Assembly: GCF_003851545.1 (NCBI RefSeq)
Contig: NZ_BHVX01000006.1
Span: 62,001 to 126,000 of the forward strand
Source of the DNA: Ralstonia sp. SET104
GTDB taxonomy: Bacteria; Pseudomonadota; Gammaproteobacteria; Burkholderiales; Burkholderiaceae
Length of the DNA: 64,000 nt
Reading direction: 5' to 3'
Both the position numbers and the translations under genes were made by a program. This document shows positions 44,107 through 55,145 of this stretch, piece by piece. The notes below the pieces were generated by a model that was not told the origin of the DNA, did not search any database, and was given only the letters and a program-made list of their open reading frames with translations. How positions within the stretch are numbered: the stretch's first letter is position 1; every line of letters begins with the position of its first letter.

Positions 44107-45537
44107 CTACTGCGACGGCGCATTGCGCAAGTCGGCCACAAACCGCTCGCGCCAGATGGTGAGGTTGGCCGCGCGCAGCCGATCCATCATGTGGGCGTAA
44201 CGCGCCTTGCGTTCTTCCAGCGGCATCGTCAACGCGCGGTTCAGTGCCTCGGCCATGCCGCGTGTGTCATATGGGTTGACGATGAGCGCGGCATCCAGCT
44301 CGCGCGCCGCGCCGGCAAAGCGCGAGAGCACCAGCACCCCTGGGTTTTCAGGGTCTTGCGCGGCCACGTATTCCTTGGCCACGAGGTTCATCCCATCGCG
44401 CAACGGCGTCACATAGCCGATTTGCGAGCTGCGGAACAGCGCCATCAGCACGCGCCGTTCGTACTGCTTGTTGATGTAGCGGATGGGCGTCCAGTCCAAC
44501 TCCGAATGCTTGCCGTTGATGCGGCCCGACTCCGCTTCGAGCCGCTGGCGTATCTGCTGATAACTCTGCACGTCCTGACGCGACGTCGGCGCGATCTGGA
44601 TGAAGGTCACGTGCCGGCGGTGGTCCGGAAAATCGTCCAGCAGTTGCTCGAACGCGCGGAAGCGCTCGGGCAGGCCTTTGGAATAGTCGAGCCGGTCCAC
44701 GCTCATGATGAGCCGCGTCGGCTGCTGGCCTTGCCCCTGACCCTGACCGATGGCGCGCTCGCCGCGCGGGTTCGCATGCCGCGTGAACGGATTGCGCCGC
44801 GCCAGCGACGACTTTGCCTGCTGCGCGATCTCGTCCGGATGCACGCCGATCGGGTAGACCTCCGCGCGCAGCGTGTGGCCATAGGCGTGTACGGGGCCGT
44901 TCTGTTCTTTCTGTTCAATGTAGCCGCGTGCCTCGCGCTCGATGTAGTCGTAGAAGGCCACGCGGTCGGTCTCGGTCTGGAAACCGACCAGGTCATACGC
45001 ACACAGCGCACGCATCAGGTCTTCATGCGGCGGAATCGTCGTCAGGATTTCCGGCGACGGAAACGGAATGTGCAGGAAGAACCCAATGCGGTTGGTCAGC
45101 CCCAGCGCGCGGCACTCCGCTGCAAACGGGATCAGGTGATAGTCATGCACCCACAGGATGTCGTCCGGCTGCACCAGCGCCTTGAGCTGATGCGCAAACT
45201 GCGCATTGACACGCCGGTAGCCGTGGTACTCCTGGCGCTCGTAGCGCGAGAGATCAACACGGTAATGGAAGATCGGCCATAACGTTGCGTTGGCAAAGCC
45301 GCGGTAGTACTGGTCGTAGTCTTTGCGGTTCAGGCCGACAGTGGCGTACGTGATGTTGCCCTTGGTGACGATGTTGGGCTCGTGCGCAACGGTGGCGGCG
45401 CTCTCGCCGCTCCAGCCGAACCAGATGCCGCCGGTTTCACGCAGGGCATCGAATACACCCACGGCCAGGCCGCCCGCCGTCCCCTGGCCTTCGGCAACGG
45501 GCGCAACGCGATTGGAAACAACGATGAGCCGGCTCAT
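44107..45537 (-). CDS. otsA: Trehalose-6-phosphate synthase
   Basis: A 476-residue GT20 glycosyltransferase that joins UDP-glucose and glucose-6-phosphate into trehalose-6-phosphate. Visible signatures are [14 protein letters not shown] and [13 protein letters not shown] at the start, the acceptor-site HDYHLIPFA, and [23 protein letters not shown] with the nucleotide-sugar contacts. The ATG (45537) overlaps the otsB stop by 4 bp (ATGA), so the two are coupled. With otsB it makes trehalose, an osmoprotectant. Confidence 0.96.
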   Translation of the reverse strand: MSRLIVVSNRVAPVAEGQGTAGGLAVGVFDALRETGGIWFGWSGESAATVAHEPNIVTKGNITYATVGLNRKDYDQYYRGFANATLWPIFHYRVDLSRYERQEYHGYRRVNAQFAHQLKALVQPDDILWVHDYHLIPFAAECRALGLTNRIGFFLHIPFPSPEILTTIPPHEDLMRALCAYDLVGFQTETDRVAFYDYIEREARGYIEQKEQNGPVHAYGHTLRAEVYPIGVHPDEIAQQAKSSLARRNPFTRHANPRGERAIGQGQGQGQQPTRLIMSVDRLDYSKGLPERFRAFEQLLDDFPDHRRHVTFIQIAPTSRQDVQSYQQIRQRLEAESGRINGKHSELDWTPIRYINKQYERRVLMALFRSSQIGYVTPLRDGMNLVAKEYVAAQDPENPGVLVLSRFAGAARELDAALIVNPYDTRGMAEALNRALTMPLEERKARYAHMMDRLRAANLTIWRERFVADLRNAPSQ

Positions 45538-46331
45538 GCGGCACCTCGCTTGGCGGCCGTGAGCGCCGCCAGCCATTCGCGCAGTGCCGCCGGGTCTTGC
45601 ACGCGCCAGTGCGCCTGACTCGGGCCCGCGCCCACCTTGATCGACCAGCCATCGAACGCGTTGACAGCATCGAAGGCGCTTTCATCGGTCAAGTCATCGC
45701 CCGCAAACAGCACGGTGCGGCCCGTAAAGGGCGGCTCGGTCATCAGCGTGCGCACCATGTCGCCCTTGCTGGCACCGCGCGGCTTGAGTTCGACAACCAT
45801 CTTGCCGGCCTGCAGCCGCACGTGGTCGGCATAGCGGCGCGCAAGGCGGTCGGCCACATTCAGCACCGCGTTTTCGGCTTCAGGTGCATGGCGGTAGTGC
45901 AGCGCGAACGCGATGCCTTTGCTCTCCAGCACCACGCCGGAAAACTGCGTCGACAACTGCGTGAGTTCAGCGCGCAACTCGCGCTCCAGCCGCGCGAGTG
46001 CGTTGCTGTCGGCATTCAGGCGGACGAGGCCGCCGTCCGCATTGCGGCGCTCGGCCCCATGCACGCCCGCAATGACGAGCCCGGGCAGAGACAGGCGAGA
46101 TTCCACGTCGTGCACCGTGCGGCCGCTGATGATGGCCAATGCGCCACCGCTTGCGGTGTGCAGCGCGGCCAGCGTTTCGCGCAGCGGTGCAGAGACATGC
46201 ACGGCATCGGGTTGCGGCGCGATATCGACGAGCGTGCCGTCAAAGTCGAGCAGAAAGGCTGTTCGACCAAGGTCGAGCGAGGGCATGGGCGCCGCGTTGG
46301 CAGAAGACTTGGGAGAAACGTTTTTGGACAA
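45534..46331 (-). CDS. otsB: Trehalose-6-phosphate phosphatase
   Basis: A 265-residue HAD-family phosphatase that removes the phosphate made by OtsA. HAD motif I is FLLDFDGTLVDIAP, motif II is in LAIISGRTV, and motif IV is LFAGDDLTDESAFDAV. It is first in the otsB-otsA unit. The call uses a TTG start at 46331 with AAGAG five bases upstream; an ATG at 46286 would give a shorter N-terminus but lacks a ribosome site. Confidence 0.94.
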   Translation of the reverse strand: MSKNVSPKSSANAAPMPSLDLGRTAFLLDFDGTLVDIAPQPDAVHVSAPLRETLAALHTASGGALAIISGRTVHDVESRLSLPGLVIAGVHGAERRNADGGLVRLNADSNALARLERELRAELTQLSTQFSGVVLESKGIAFALHYRHAPEAENAVLNVADRLARRYADHVRLQAGKMVVELKPRGASKGDMVRTLMTEPPFTGRTVLFAGDDLTDESAFDAVNAFDGWSIKVGAGPSQAHWRVQDPAALREWLAALTAAKRGAA

Positions 46332-46491
46332 ACCGGCTCTTGTGAATGTGCTTGATACGCCTGTTCACGCAAGAACCGGGCCGACCGCGCCAGCCATTGT
46401 CATTTCGGCATTCGCGGCGGGTCGGGGAGGGGATGGGCTTGTAAAAACGGGCGCGTGGTGCAAAACCTTCACAGCACGCGTGCCTGAAGCG

Positions 46492-48651
<2,160 letters not shown>

Positions 48652-48858
48652 TCAGGATTTTCCCGACTTCTTCGGCTCGCCTTCTGCTGGCTTGCCGAGC
48701 AGCGCCTTCAGCAGCTTGTTCTGTGGAATTGCCTTGCCGCTGCCCTGGCCAGGCTTGCCGGTGCGCTGGGTGTCGCGTTTGAGGTTGTTGGCAATCTTGA
48801 GGCCCTTGAGTTTTTCGAGGTCGGTTTTCTTCACGATGGGGTCCGCAATGGGATACAT
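48652..48858 (-). CDS. Small basic hypothetical protein
   Basis: A 68-residue Lys-rich product, not recognised: MYPIADPIVKKTDLEKLKGLKIANNLKRD, then a basic tail with KPGQGSGKAIPQNKLLKALLGKP and EPKKSGKS. It has no signal peptide or membrane helix. Codon pattern favours this strand over the opposite open frame. An in-frame ATG at 48933 with AGGG upstream would give 93 residues and would then abut the divergent recombinase-like gene. Confidence 0.55.
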   Translation of the reverse strand: MYPIADPIVKKTDLEKLKGLKIANNLKRDTQRTGKPGQGSGKAIPQNKLLKALLGKPAEGEPKKSGKS

Positions 48859-48943
48859 GAGCTGCGTGTTACGCTCGGCAGGATACGCGAAACGTTCGCC
48901 CACGCCCGTTTTTCTGCATTTCCGCTGCCGCATTGACCCTGCA

Positions 48944-49924
48944 TTGACCTTGTTTACGCCGCCCGCCACGCCTGTTCCTGATCTGTTTCAGCCCAGCCTG
49001 CAAGACTGGGCGGAGCGGCCTGCGCAAGCCTTCGAGCATTGGCTGGCCGCACGCGGCTATCGTGAATCATCGGCGACGGTGTATCGCGCGATGTGGCGCA
49101 AATGGCTGCGCTGGGCCGAATCGCACCAGCGCGCATTGGCTGATTGGAGCGCCGGTGATATCGCCGCCTTCCTTGACGATTCGGGCCTGACCAAGCTGCA
49201 TCGCTACCGCTATGCGCGCCTGATCGAGCGCGTCTTTCATCAGATCGATCAACAACGTACTGGTACGCACAACCCTGCAAGCTCGGCTGTGCAGCAGAAG
49301 CTGGCCGAAGGCGAGAACGATCCGACCACATTCCTTTCATTGGCGGAGCGTGCGGCGATCGAGGCTTCGTTGGCGGTGGGCGCGCAGGCCAGCGAGGCTG
49401 CCGCCAACGCCAGCGCGTTCAAGCTCGCGCGCGACCGTGCACTCGTCGCGGTCTGCCATGGTGCGGGGCTGAAGGTCGCGCAGGTGCAATCGCTGCAGCT
49501 CCGTCAGGTGGATGAGGCCCTGCAGGCCATTACCGTCGAGCGGTCTCGCGGCCCGTCGTATCAGGCGCCCATGCTTGAAGCCGCGCGCCCCGCGCTGGCC
49601 GCCTGGCTGGCGGTGCGCGCCCATGCTGAGGTGCCCGGCGAGCGCGTGTTCGTGGCCGATGCTGGCGGGCGTGTCATGCATGCTGCCTCGGTGTACCGCC
49701 GGGTGGAGGCCTGGCTCACCGAGCTGCCGGCATTGCTGCACCGCAGCGAACGGTTGTCGCCGCAGACGCTGCGCAACGGATATACCGCCGCGCTGTTCGA
49801 CGCAGGCGCAGACCCTGCTGAAGTGGGGTATGCGCTGGGCCTGCGCGATGCGACCTCGGCATGGCGGCTGCGCGCGGCCTATGCGCAGTGGCAGGCCGCC
49901 GCCCACCCCGATGGCCGGTCATAG
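48944..49924 (+). CDS. Tyrosine-recombinase-like protein with degenerate active site
   Basis: About 326 residues. An N-terminal SAM-like core-binding domain (FEHWLAARGYRESSATVYRAMWRKWLRWAESHQRALADW) is followed by a phage-integrase-like C-terminal domain. Catalytic positions appear changed: the first Arg region reads GAGLKVAQVQSL, the HxxR box reads SPQTLRNGY (His to Gln, Arg kept), the LGH box reads LGLRDA, and no Tyr sits at the usual distance. It is probably not an active recombinase. The start is uncertain; a TTG at 48944 is used because the upstream frame overlaps a minus-strand gene. No attachment site or other mobile gene is nearby. Confidence 0.72.
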   Translation: MTLFTPPATPVPDLFQPSLQDWAERPAQAFEHWLAARGYRESSATVYRAMWRKWLRWAESHQRALADWSAGDIAAFLDDSGLTKLHRYRYARLIERVFHQIDQQRTGTHNPASSAVQQKLAEGENDPTTFLSLAERAAIEASLAVGAQASEAAANASAFKLARDRALVAVCHGAGLKVAQVQSLQLRQVDEALQAITVERSRGPSYQAPMLEAARPALAAWLAVRAHAEVPGERVFVADAGGRVMHAASVYRRVEAWLTELPALLHRSERLSPQTLRNGYTAALFDAGADPAEVGYALGLRDATSAWRLRAAYAQWQAAAHPDGRS

Positions 49925-50091
49925 TGCTGCTTTTGGCACTACACGGCCTGAAACCGCCCGCAAACCGTTGACGGGCTTTGCTATGATCGCGCTGTTTTAC
50001 GCGCTGCCGAGCAAGTCGACGCGGCGCAAAACGACGATGCCGCGCTCAAACCGGCACGCTGACGCTCTCCTTCCTCGATACCTCGCACCCA

Positions 50092-51117
50092 ATGACAGAA
50101 ACCATTCTGCTGACCGGCGCTACCGGCTACATCGCCTCGCACACCTGGGTTGAACTGCTGGATGCGGGCTATCAGGTGATCGGCCTGGACAACCTCTGCA
50201 ACAGCAGCTCGATGGTGCTCGCGCGCATCGAGCAGATCACCGCCAAGACGCCGAAGTTCGTGCAGGGCGATGTGCGTGACCGCCGCCTGCTCGATGATCT
50301 CTTTGCCAGCACCCGGATCTCGGGGGTCATCCACTTCGCGGCGCTCAAATCGGTGGGGGAATCGGTGCAGAAGCCGCTGGCCTATTACGACAACAACATG
50401 GGCGGGCTGGTGACGCTGTGCACGGCCATGGCGCATGCGAATGTGCGCCAGCTCGTGTTCAGCTCGTCGGCAACGGTGTATGGCAATCCGCATACGGTAC
50501 CGATTACCGAGTCGTTTCCGCTGTCGTCCACCAACCCGTATGGTCAAACCAAGCTGATGGGCGAGCAGGTGCTGCGCGACCTGGAAATTTCCAGCGCCGC
50601 CTGGCAGATCGCCTACCTGCGCTACTTCAACCCGGTGGGCGCGCACCACAGCGGCCTGATTGGCGAAGACCCGCGCGGCATTCCCAACAACCTGATGCCG
50701 TACGTTGCCCAGGTAGCAGTAGGCAAGCGCGAGAAGCTCTCCGTGTATGGCGGTGACTGGCCCACGCCCGACGGCACTGGCGTACGCGATTACATCCACG
50801 TGGTGGATCTGGCGCGCGGGCATTTGTCGGCGCTCGACACGCTGCGCCGTGATCGCCGCGGGTTCACCGTCAACCTCGGTACGGGCCGTGGGTATTCGGT
50901 GCTGGAAGTTGTTGAGGCCTACAAGCGCGCCAGCGGTAAGCCGGTGCCGTATCAGATTGTGGACCGCCGCCCCGGCGACATTGCTGCATGCTATGCCGAT
51001 CCGGCACTGGCCGCGTCGCTGTTGGGCTGGCGCGCGCAATACGGCATCGAGCGCATGTGCGAAGACTCGTGGCGTTGGCAGAGCATGAATCCGGATGGCT
51101 TCCAGACGCGTGGGTGA
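50092..51117 (+). CDS. galE: UDP-glucose 4-epimerase
   Basis: A 341-residue short-chain-dehydrogenase-type epimerase interconverting UDP-glucose and UDP-galactose. The NAD-binding loop is GATGYIASHTW (the third Gly of the usual GxxGxxG is Ala here), LDNLCNSS follows, and the catalytic YxxxK is in NPYGQTKLMGEQ with the upstream SSSATVYG. The C-terminal GLIGEDPRGIPNNLMPYVAQVAVG and GTGRGYSVLE segments are typical. It supplies nucleotide sugars for surface polysaccharide. It appears to stand alone. Confidence 0.95.
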   Translation: MTETILLTGATGYIASHTWVELLDAGYQVIGLDNLCNSSSMVLARIEQITAKTPKFVQGDVRDRRLLDDLFASTRISGVIHFAALKSVGESVQKPLAYYDNNMGGLVTLCTAMAHANVRQLVFSSSATVYGNPHTVPITESFPLSSTNPYGQTKLMGEQVLRDLEISSAAWQIAYLRYFNPVGAHHSGLIGEDPRGIPNNLMPYVAQVAVGKREKLSVYGGDWPTPDGTGVRDYIHVVDLARGHLSALDTLRRDRRGFTVNLGTGRGYSVLEVVEAYKRASGKPVPYQIVDRRPGDIAACYADPALAASLLGWRAQYGIERMCEDSWRWQSMNPDGFQTRG

Positions 51118-51176
51118 TTTGCCAGATATCGCCAGACGTTCATTGAGCAGCGCGAACCAACAGGAGATGCTCGGTC

Positions 51177-52595
51177 GTGGATGACGCGTTTATCGCTCAC
51201 CTGATTGGCACGCTTGCGCGTGCGTTGTTGCCTGCGTTGCTGCCCTTTGTTGTGGCATGCGGTGCGGGCAGTTTGCTGCTGCGTTTGCTCGATGACTTGC
51301 GCAGCGCCACGGCTTCGCGCACGCGTCTGCCGCTCGTCATGATGGCACTGTTCGCGGCCATTGCATTGTGGACGGTGCCGCTGCTGCCGTTGCTTGTGCA
51401 TTGGCCGCTGCGTGAGGACACGGCAGTGCTTGTGATGACGCTGGCTTCGTTCTGCTGGAGCCTTGCGGTGGCTGCGCTGTGGTGCGTGCTCGGTGGGCGT
51501 GCGGGTGTGCTGCGCGCCATCTTGCTCGGCGTGTTGCTGAGCGTGAGTGGGCCGGTGGCGGTATTGCTGCTGGCGGGGGTGACGAGCTTTAGTGCCACCG
51601 CCTGGGAAGACGCCGGGCTGCTTGGCATCGTCATGGTGTTGTCGGCGGCCGCATGTGCGGCCGCACTGCAATTTGCGCTCTCGGCGCGGTCGGGCGCCAC
51701 CGGGGTGGCGGTCCGTCGTCCGGGCGTGAGCTTGTTTGTGAGCGTGCTGTTCGGCACCGCCTTGACGGTGGATGCGGTGTACACGGCATCGTTGGCAGGT
51801 TCGTTTTCGACGCTTTCCACCGTGCCCGGCAACGCGCCGGCAGGGCTGCGGTTGTTGCCTGGGGTGGGCGCGGTCGCGACGGTGCTCGCCGCTTTTCTGC
51901 TGGGCTATCGGGATCGCGCTATGGGCGACACCGCAGCCGCCGTTGCCAGCCGCGAAATCCGTTTGCGTAAGGAAACCGTGCAGGCGCTCAACGACCTGGA
52001 GCAGAGTTACCGCAGCCGCGAGGCCGAACTGGTTGCGCGCCATCAACTGCTGCTCGACGGCGCGGACGTCGGCCTGTGGGAGTTCGATCTGATCACGCGC
52101 GCTGCGCAGTTTTCTACGCGTTTTGCCGCCATGCTCGGTTACACGCTCAAGGAGATCGGGCCGAGTACCAGCGAGTATCTGCGCCTCGTGTATCCGGACG
52201 ATTTGCCGATGGTGCTCAATCGCATCCAGGCGCACGTTGATGGCAACACGCCGGCCTACGTGGCGGAGTTCCGCATGCGGCACAAGGATGGCAGCTATCG
52301 CCAGATTGCCGCGCACGGTGTGGCAGTGCGCGACGCTGGTGGCCATGCCGTGCGCATGGCAGGGTCGCATATCGAGGTGATCGCAAAGATGGCCCAGGCA
52401 GAGGTTGCGGTGTTGGACACGTCAATCGCTGCTGAAACACCCGAAACGCTGCGCCGCCATGGCTTGTGGGAGTCCTGGACGCCCACCGATCATCCGGCGG
52501 CAGAGGCCGTTGCACCTCAACCCGCATCGACAACCGCTGCCGCGCCCGCAGGCAGCGGCACGCTTCCGAGCATCAATCCCGACGCGTTGCGTTGA
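51177..52595 (+). CDS. Membrane protein with PAS domain and no output domain
   Basis: A 472-residue protein. About seven hydrophobic helices cover residues 8-245 with a MHYT-like look (LLRLLDDLRSA, then six further helices). A coiled-coil linker follows (VASREIRLRKETVQALNDLEQSYRSREAEL), then a PAS/PAC unit (about 292-400, GADVGLWEFDLITRAAQFSTRFAAMLGYTLKEIG and RMRHKDGSYRQIAAHG). The C-terminus is a disordered Ala/Pro tail; there is no kinase, GGDEF or EAL domain. The start is a GTG at 51177 with AGGAG ten bases upstream. It precedes a chemoreceptor gene by 176 bp. Confidence 0.85.
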   Translation: MDDAFIAHLIGTLARALLPALLPFVVACGAGSLLLRLLDDLRSATASRTRLPLVMMALFAAIALWTVPLLPLLVHWPLREDTAVLVMTLASFCWSLAVAALWCVLGGRAGVLRAILLGVLLSVSGPVAVLLLAGVTSFSATAWEDAGLLGIVMVLSAAACAAALQFALSARSGATGVAVRRPGVSLFVSVLFGTALTVDAVYTASLAGSFSTLSTVPGNAPAGLRLLPGVGAVATVLAAFLLGYRDRAMGDTAAAVASREIRLRKETVQALNDLEQSYRSREAELVARHQLLLDGADVGLWEFDLITRAAQFSTRFAAMLGYTLKEIGPSTSEYLRLVYPDDLPMVLNRIQAHVDGNTPAYVAEFRMRHKDGSYRQIAAHGVAVRDAGGHAVRMAGSHIEVIAKMAQAEVAVLDTSIAAETPETLRRHGLWESWTPTDHPAAEAVAPQPASTTAAAPAGSGTLPSINPDALR

Positions 52596-52628
52596 GGTTT
52601 TTCTTCCTTTTTCCGCCGACGGGCAGGT

Positions 52629-52653
52629 ACTTGAGTATTTGCCCTACTCAAGT
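52629..52653. repeat. Perfect 9-bp inverted repeat upstream of the chemoreceptor
   Basis: ACTTGAGTA (52629-52637) and TACTCAAGT (52645-52653) flank a 7-bp spacer, followed by TTT. It lies 34 bp after the PAS-protein stop and 119 bp before the chemoreceptor start. It may be a weak terminator or a regulator site; its right part, CCCTACTCAAGT, resembles CCCTACTTGAGT at 62392. Confidence 0.55.
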
Positions 52654-52771
52654 TTTCCCTGTGTGCGTTCGATAGCTCAGACAGAGCGCGTGTAATCGCG
52701 CCAGGGGAGCGCCGCGAACAGCACTTGTGCCATGTTCGCGGACAAAAAGAAACGCTTGGAGGGATGGAAAG

Positions 52772-54313
52772 ATGAACCGACTCACGCTTCGTCAGAAGCT
52801 GTGGCTGCCGCTCGTCCTGAGTTGGCTGTGTCTGCTGTTGATCACGCTGTGGAGCACCTGGGAGACCCGCACCCTGCGCCTGGAAGAGCGCCAGCGCGAT
52901 TTGCGGAACATCAGTGAATCCGTATTCAGCCTGATCAAGGATTATGGGCAGATGGCGCAAGACGGCAAGCTCACCGCCGACGAAGCACGCGCCCAGGCGC
53001 TCGCACGCATCAAGACAGTCCGCTACGGCAAAGACGGCTACTTCAGCATCAACCAGACCAACTCGGTCATGGTGATGCATCCGATCAAACCCGAAATGAA
53101 CGGTAAAGACATGTCGGGCTTTACGGATCCGGCGGGGAATCACCTATTCGAGGAAATCTCTCGCACAGGCAAGAGCGGCGGCGGCTTCGTCGATTATCTG
53201 TGGCCCAAACCCGGCGCCGACGCGCCGCAGCCCAAGAAGAGCTACGTGTTGTATTACCAGCCGTGGGATTGGTGCCTGGTCACGGGCACGTATATGGATG
53301 ACATCGAGACCGCATTCCATGCGTCGCTCGTCAAGGCGCTGGGGCTGTTGTTCACCATTGGTTTGTTGATGACGGTCGTGGTCGTGGCTGTCACACGCAG
53401 CCTGCAGCGCCAGTTGGGTGGCGAGCCGGCCTATGCCGCCAGCATTGCCGGGCGTATCGCCGCCGGTGACTTGGCCGTAAAGGTTGAAACCCGCTCGGGC
53501 GACCGCGACAGCATGCTCTACGCCATGGCGCAAATGCAGCGCGAGCTGACGGGCACGATCGGCAACATCAAGAACTCGGCCGATTCCATTGCCAGTGCCA
53601 CCAAGCAGATCGCCGCCGGCAATGCTGATCTGTCGCAGCGTACGGAGCAGCAGGCATCATCGCTGGAGGAAACGGCATCGAGCATGGAAGAGTTGACGTC
53701 GATCGTGAAGCAGAACGCCGACAACGCGCGTCAGGCCAGCACCTTGGCCATTAACGCCTCGGATATTGCCGTCAAGGGCGGCGAGGTGGTCGGACGTGTG
53801 GTCCAGACCATGTCGGGCATCAACGACAGCAGCAAGAAGATTGCCGACATCATCGGCGTGATCGAGGGCATTGCTTTTCAGACCAACATCCTGGCGCTGA
53901 ATGCTGCCGTAGAAGCCGCCCGTGCAGGCGAGCAGGGCCGCGGCTTTGCCGTGGTGGCCGGCGAGGTGCGCAGCCTTGCGCAGCGCTCAGCCAGCGCAGC
54001 CAAGGAGATCAAGGAGCTGATCGGCGATTCGGTGGGGCGCGTGCAGAACGGCTCGGCGTTGGTGGAAGAGGCCGGTGTGGTGATCCAGGACGTGGTGACT
54101 GCCGTGAAACGCGTGACAGACATCATGGGCGAGATTTCTGCGGCATCCGACGAGCAGAGTTCCGGCATCGAGCAGGTAAATCAGGCCGTCAACCAGATGG
54201 ATGAAGTGACGCAGCAGAATGCCGCGCTCGTGGAGCAGGCGGCTGCGGCGGCGCTGTCGCTGGAAGAGCAGGCGCAATTACTGCGGACGGCGGTGGGGCG
54301 CTTCCAGGTGTAA
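52772..54313 (+). CDS. Methyl-accepting chemotaxis protein with Cache sensor
   Basis: A 513-residue chemoreceptor. Helices at about residues 11-30 and 188-210 frame a single-Cache periplasmic domain ([40 protein letters not shown]). HAMP follows, then the signalling domain with the hairpin tip [39 protein letters not shown]. It lacks the C-terminal pentapeptide that recruits CheR in some receptors. The ATG at 52772 follows GGAGGG. Single-Cache domains of this type often bind small carboxylates; the ligand is unknown here. Confidence 0.94.
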   Translation: MNRLTLRQKLWLPLVLSWLCLLLITLWSTWETRTLRLEERQRDLRNISESVFSLIKDYGQMAQDGKLTADEARAQALARIKTVRYGKDGYFSINQTNSVMVMHPIKPEMNGKDMSGFTDPAGNHLFEEISRTGKSGGGFVDYLWPKPGADAPQPKKSYVLYYQPWDWCLVTGTYMDDIETAFHASLVKALGLLFTIGLLMTVVVVAVTRSLQRQLGGEPAYAASIAGRIAAGDLAVKVETRSGDRDSMLYAMAQMQRELTGTIGNIKNSADSIASATKQIAAGNADLSQRTEQQASSLEETASSMEELTSIVKQNADNARQASTLAINASDIAVKGGEVVGRVVQTMSGINDSSKKIADIIGVIEGIAFQTNILALNAAVEAARAGEQGRGFAVVAGEVRSLAQRSASAAKEIKELIGDSVGRVQNGSALVEEAGVVIQDVVTAVKRVTDIMGEISAASDEQSSGIEQVNQAVNQMDEVTQQNAALVEQAAAAALSLEEQAQLLRTAVGRFQV

Positions 54314-54343
54314 CTGCCCCGCGTATTTGCGGGCAGGAATGCA

Positions 54344-54369
54344 AAAGGCCGGCAAATTCGCCGGCCTTT
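54344..54369. terminator. Intrinsic terminator, usable from both sides
   Basis: AAAGGCCGGC (54344-54353) and GCCGGCCTTT (54360-54369) form a perfect 10-bp stem with loop AAATTC. It sits between the chemoreceptor and the converging H-NS gene. Confidence 0.88.
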
Positions 54370-54423
54370 CTCTTTTGTGGTCTCCGGCGCGCCTCTTTGT
54401 GCAGGCTCGGAATACTGCGCAGG

Positions 54424-54732
54424 TCAGGCGACCAGAAAATCCTCCATCTTCCGGCCCGACGACAGCTCCTTGACCAGCCAGCCCGGACGCTTGCCACGGC
54501 CCGTCCAGGTATTGCCGCTGTTGTCGCGGTAACGCACCGGGACCTTGCGGCCGGCCTTCTTCGAGGCCATGGCACCCTTGGCGCCAAAACCGAGGTCATC
54601 GGCGGTCAGGCCGTATTCCTCGATCTTGTGCTTGATTTCAGCGATTACCGTCGCTTGTTCATTTGCCCGGAGTTCATCGGCTTGGCGCTGCAGTTCAGAG
54701 ATCTTCTGAACGATTTCTTTGTAAGTCGGCAT
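54424..54732 (-). CDS. hns: H-NS-family nucleoid protein
   Basis: A 102-residue H-NS-type protein. The N-terminal ~50 residues form a dimerisation coiled coil (EIVQKISELQRQADELRANEQATVIAEIKHKIEEYGL); a basic linker follows (KGAMASKKAGRKVPVRYRD); the C-terminal DNA-binding motif is GNTWTGRGKRPGWLVKEL, as in H-NS/BprA proteins. Such proteins silence AT-rich, often acquired DNA. GAGGAA precedes the ATG. Several AT-rich intergenic regions in this window are natural targets, an inference. Confidence 0.94.
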   Translation of the reverse strand: MPTYKEIVQKISELQRQADELRANEQATVIAEIKHKIEEYGLTADDLGFGAKGAMASKKAGRKVPVRYRDNSGNTWTGRGKRPGWLVKELSSGRKMEDFLVA

Positions 54733-55145
54733 TATGGATTCCTCAACTTTGCAATTGAAACAAGGGCACGCTCCCCGTAGCCCAGCGCATTATAACGACT
54801 TTGCAGGTGAGAAATGAATTTCGTTAAGACATCGTGTCAATCGCGTGGATTTTCTGCCGCACTGCGCGTTGGGAAAACGAGCATGGGAAGGACGTTTGCA
54901 CGATGTGCTGAAGTCGTAAACATATGAACTAATGCAGAGCCATTGGGCTGTATTGCACTCGATGGAGTGAACGCGCTCCGCAATTCGTGCACAATTCTTT
55001 TCTTATGTGACCGCTTCATTGCTTCGGCAATCGCCTTGGGCCTTCATCCAATATTCCTGAATATGAGGTGAAAGGTCCTTGAAAGGTTGTGTTGAATGCA
55101 TGCAAATAGCGCATTCTATGTGCCGTCTTATTCAATATCACGCGT
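54733..55145. promoter_or_regulatory. AT-rich intergenic region with the hns promoter
   Basis: 413 bp with no credible gene; a 60-codon minus-strand frame at 54837-55019 has no ribosome site. On the minus strand TATAAT (54794-54789) with a poor -35 (TTCATT, 54818-54813, 18-bp spacer) is a likely hns promoter. The rest is AT-rich and contains no clear terminator for the GGDEF-EAL gene, which ends at 55146. Confidence 0.5.

Noticed and set aside
48944-49924. A genomic island boundary marked by an integrase
   Set aside because: The protein seems catalytically dead; no tRNA, attachment repeats or mobile genes are adjacent; codon use matches the neighbours.
54837-55019. A 60-codon minus-strand frame upstream of hns
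   Set aside because: No ribosome site or conserved pattern; it lies in the AT-rich regulatory region.
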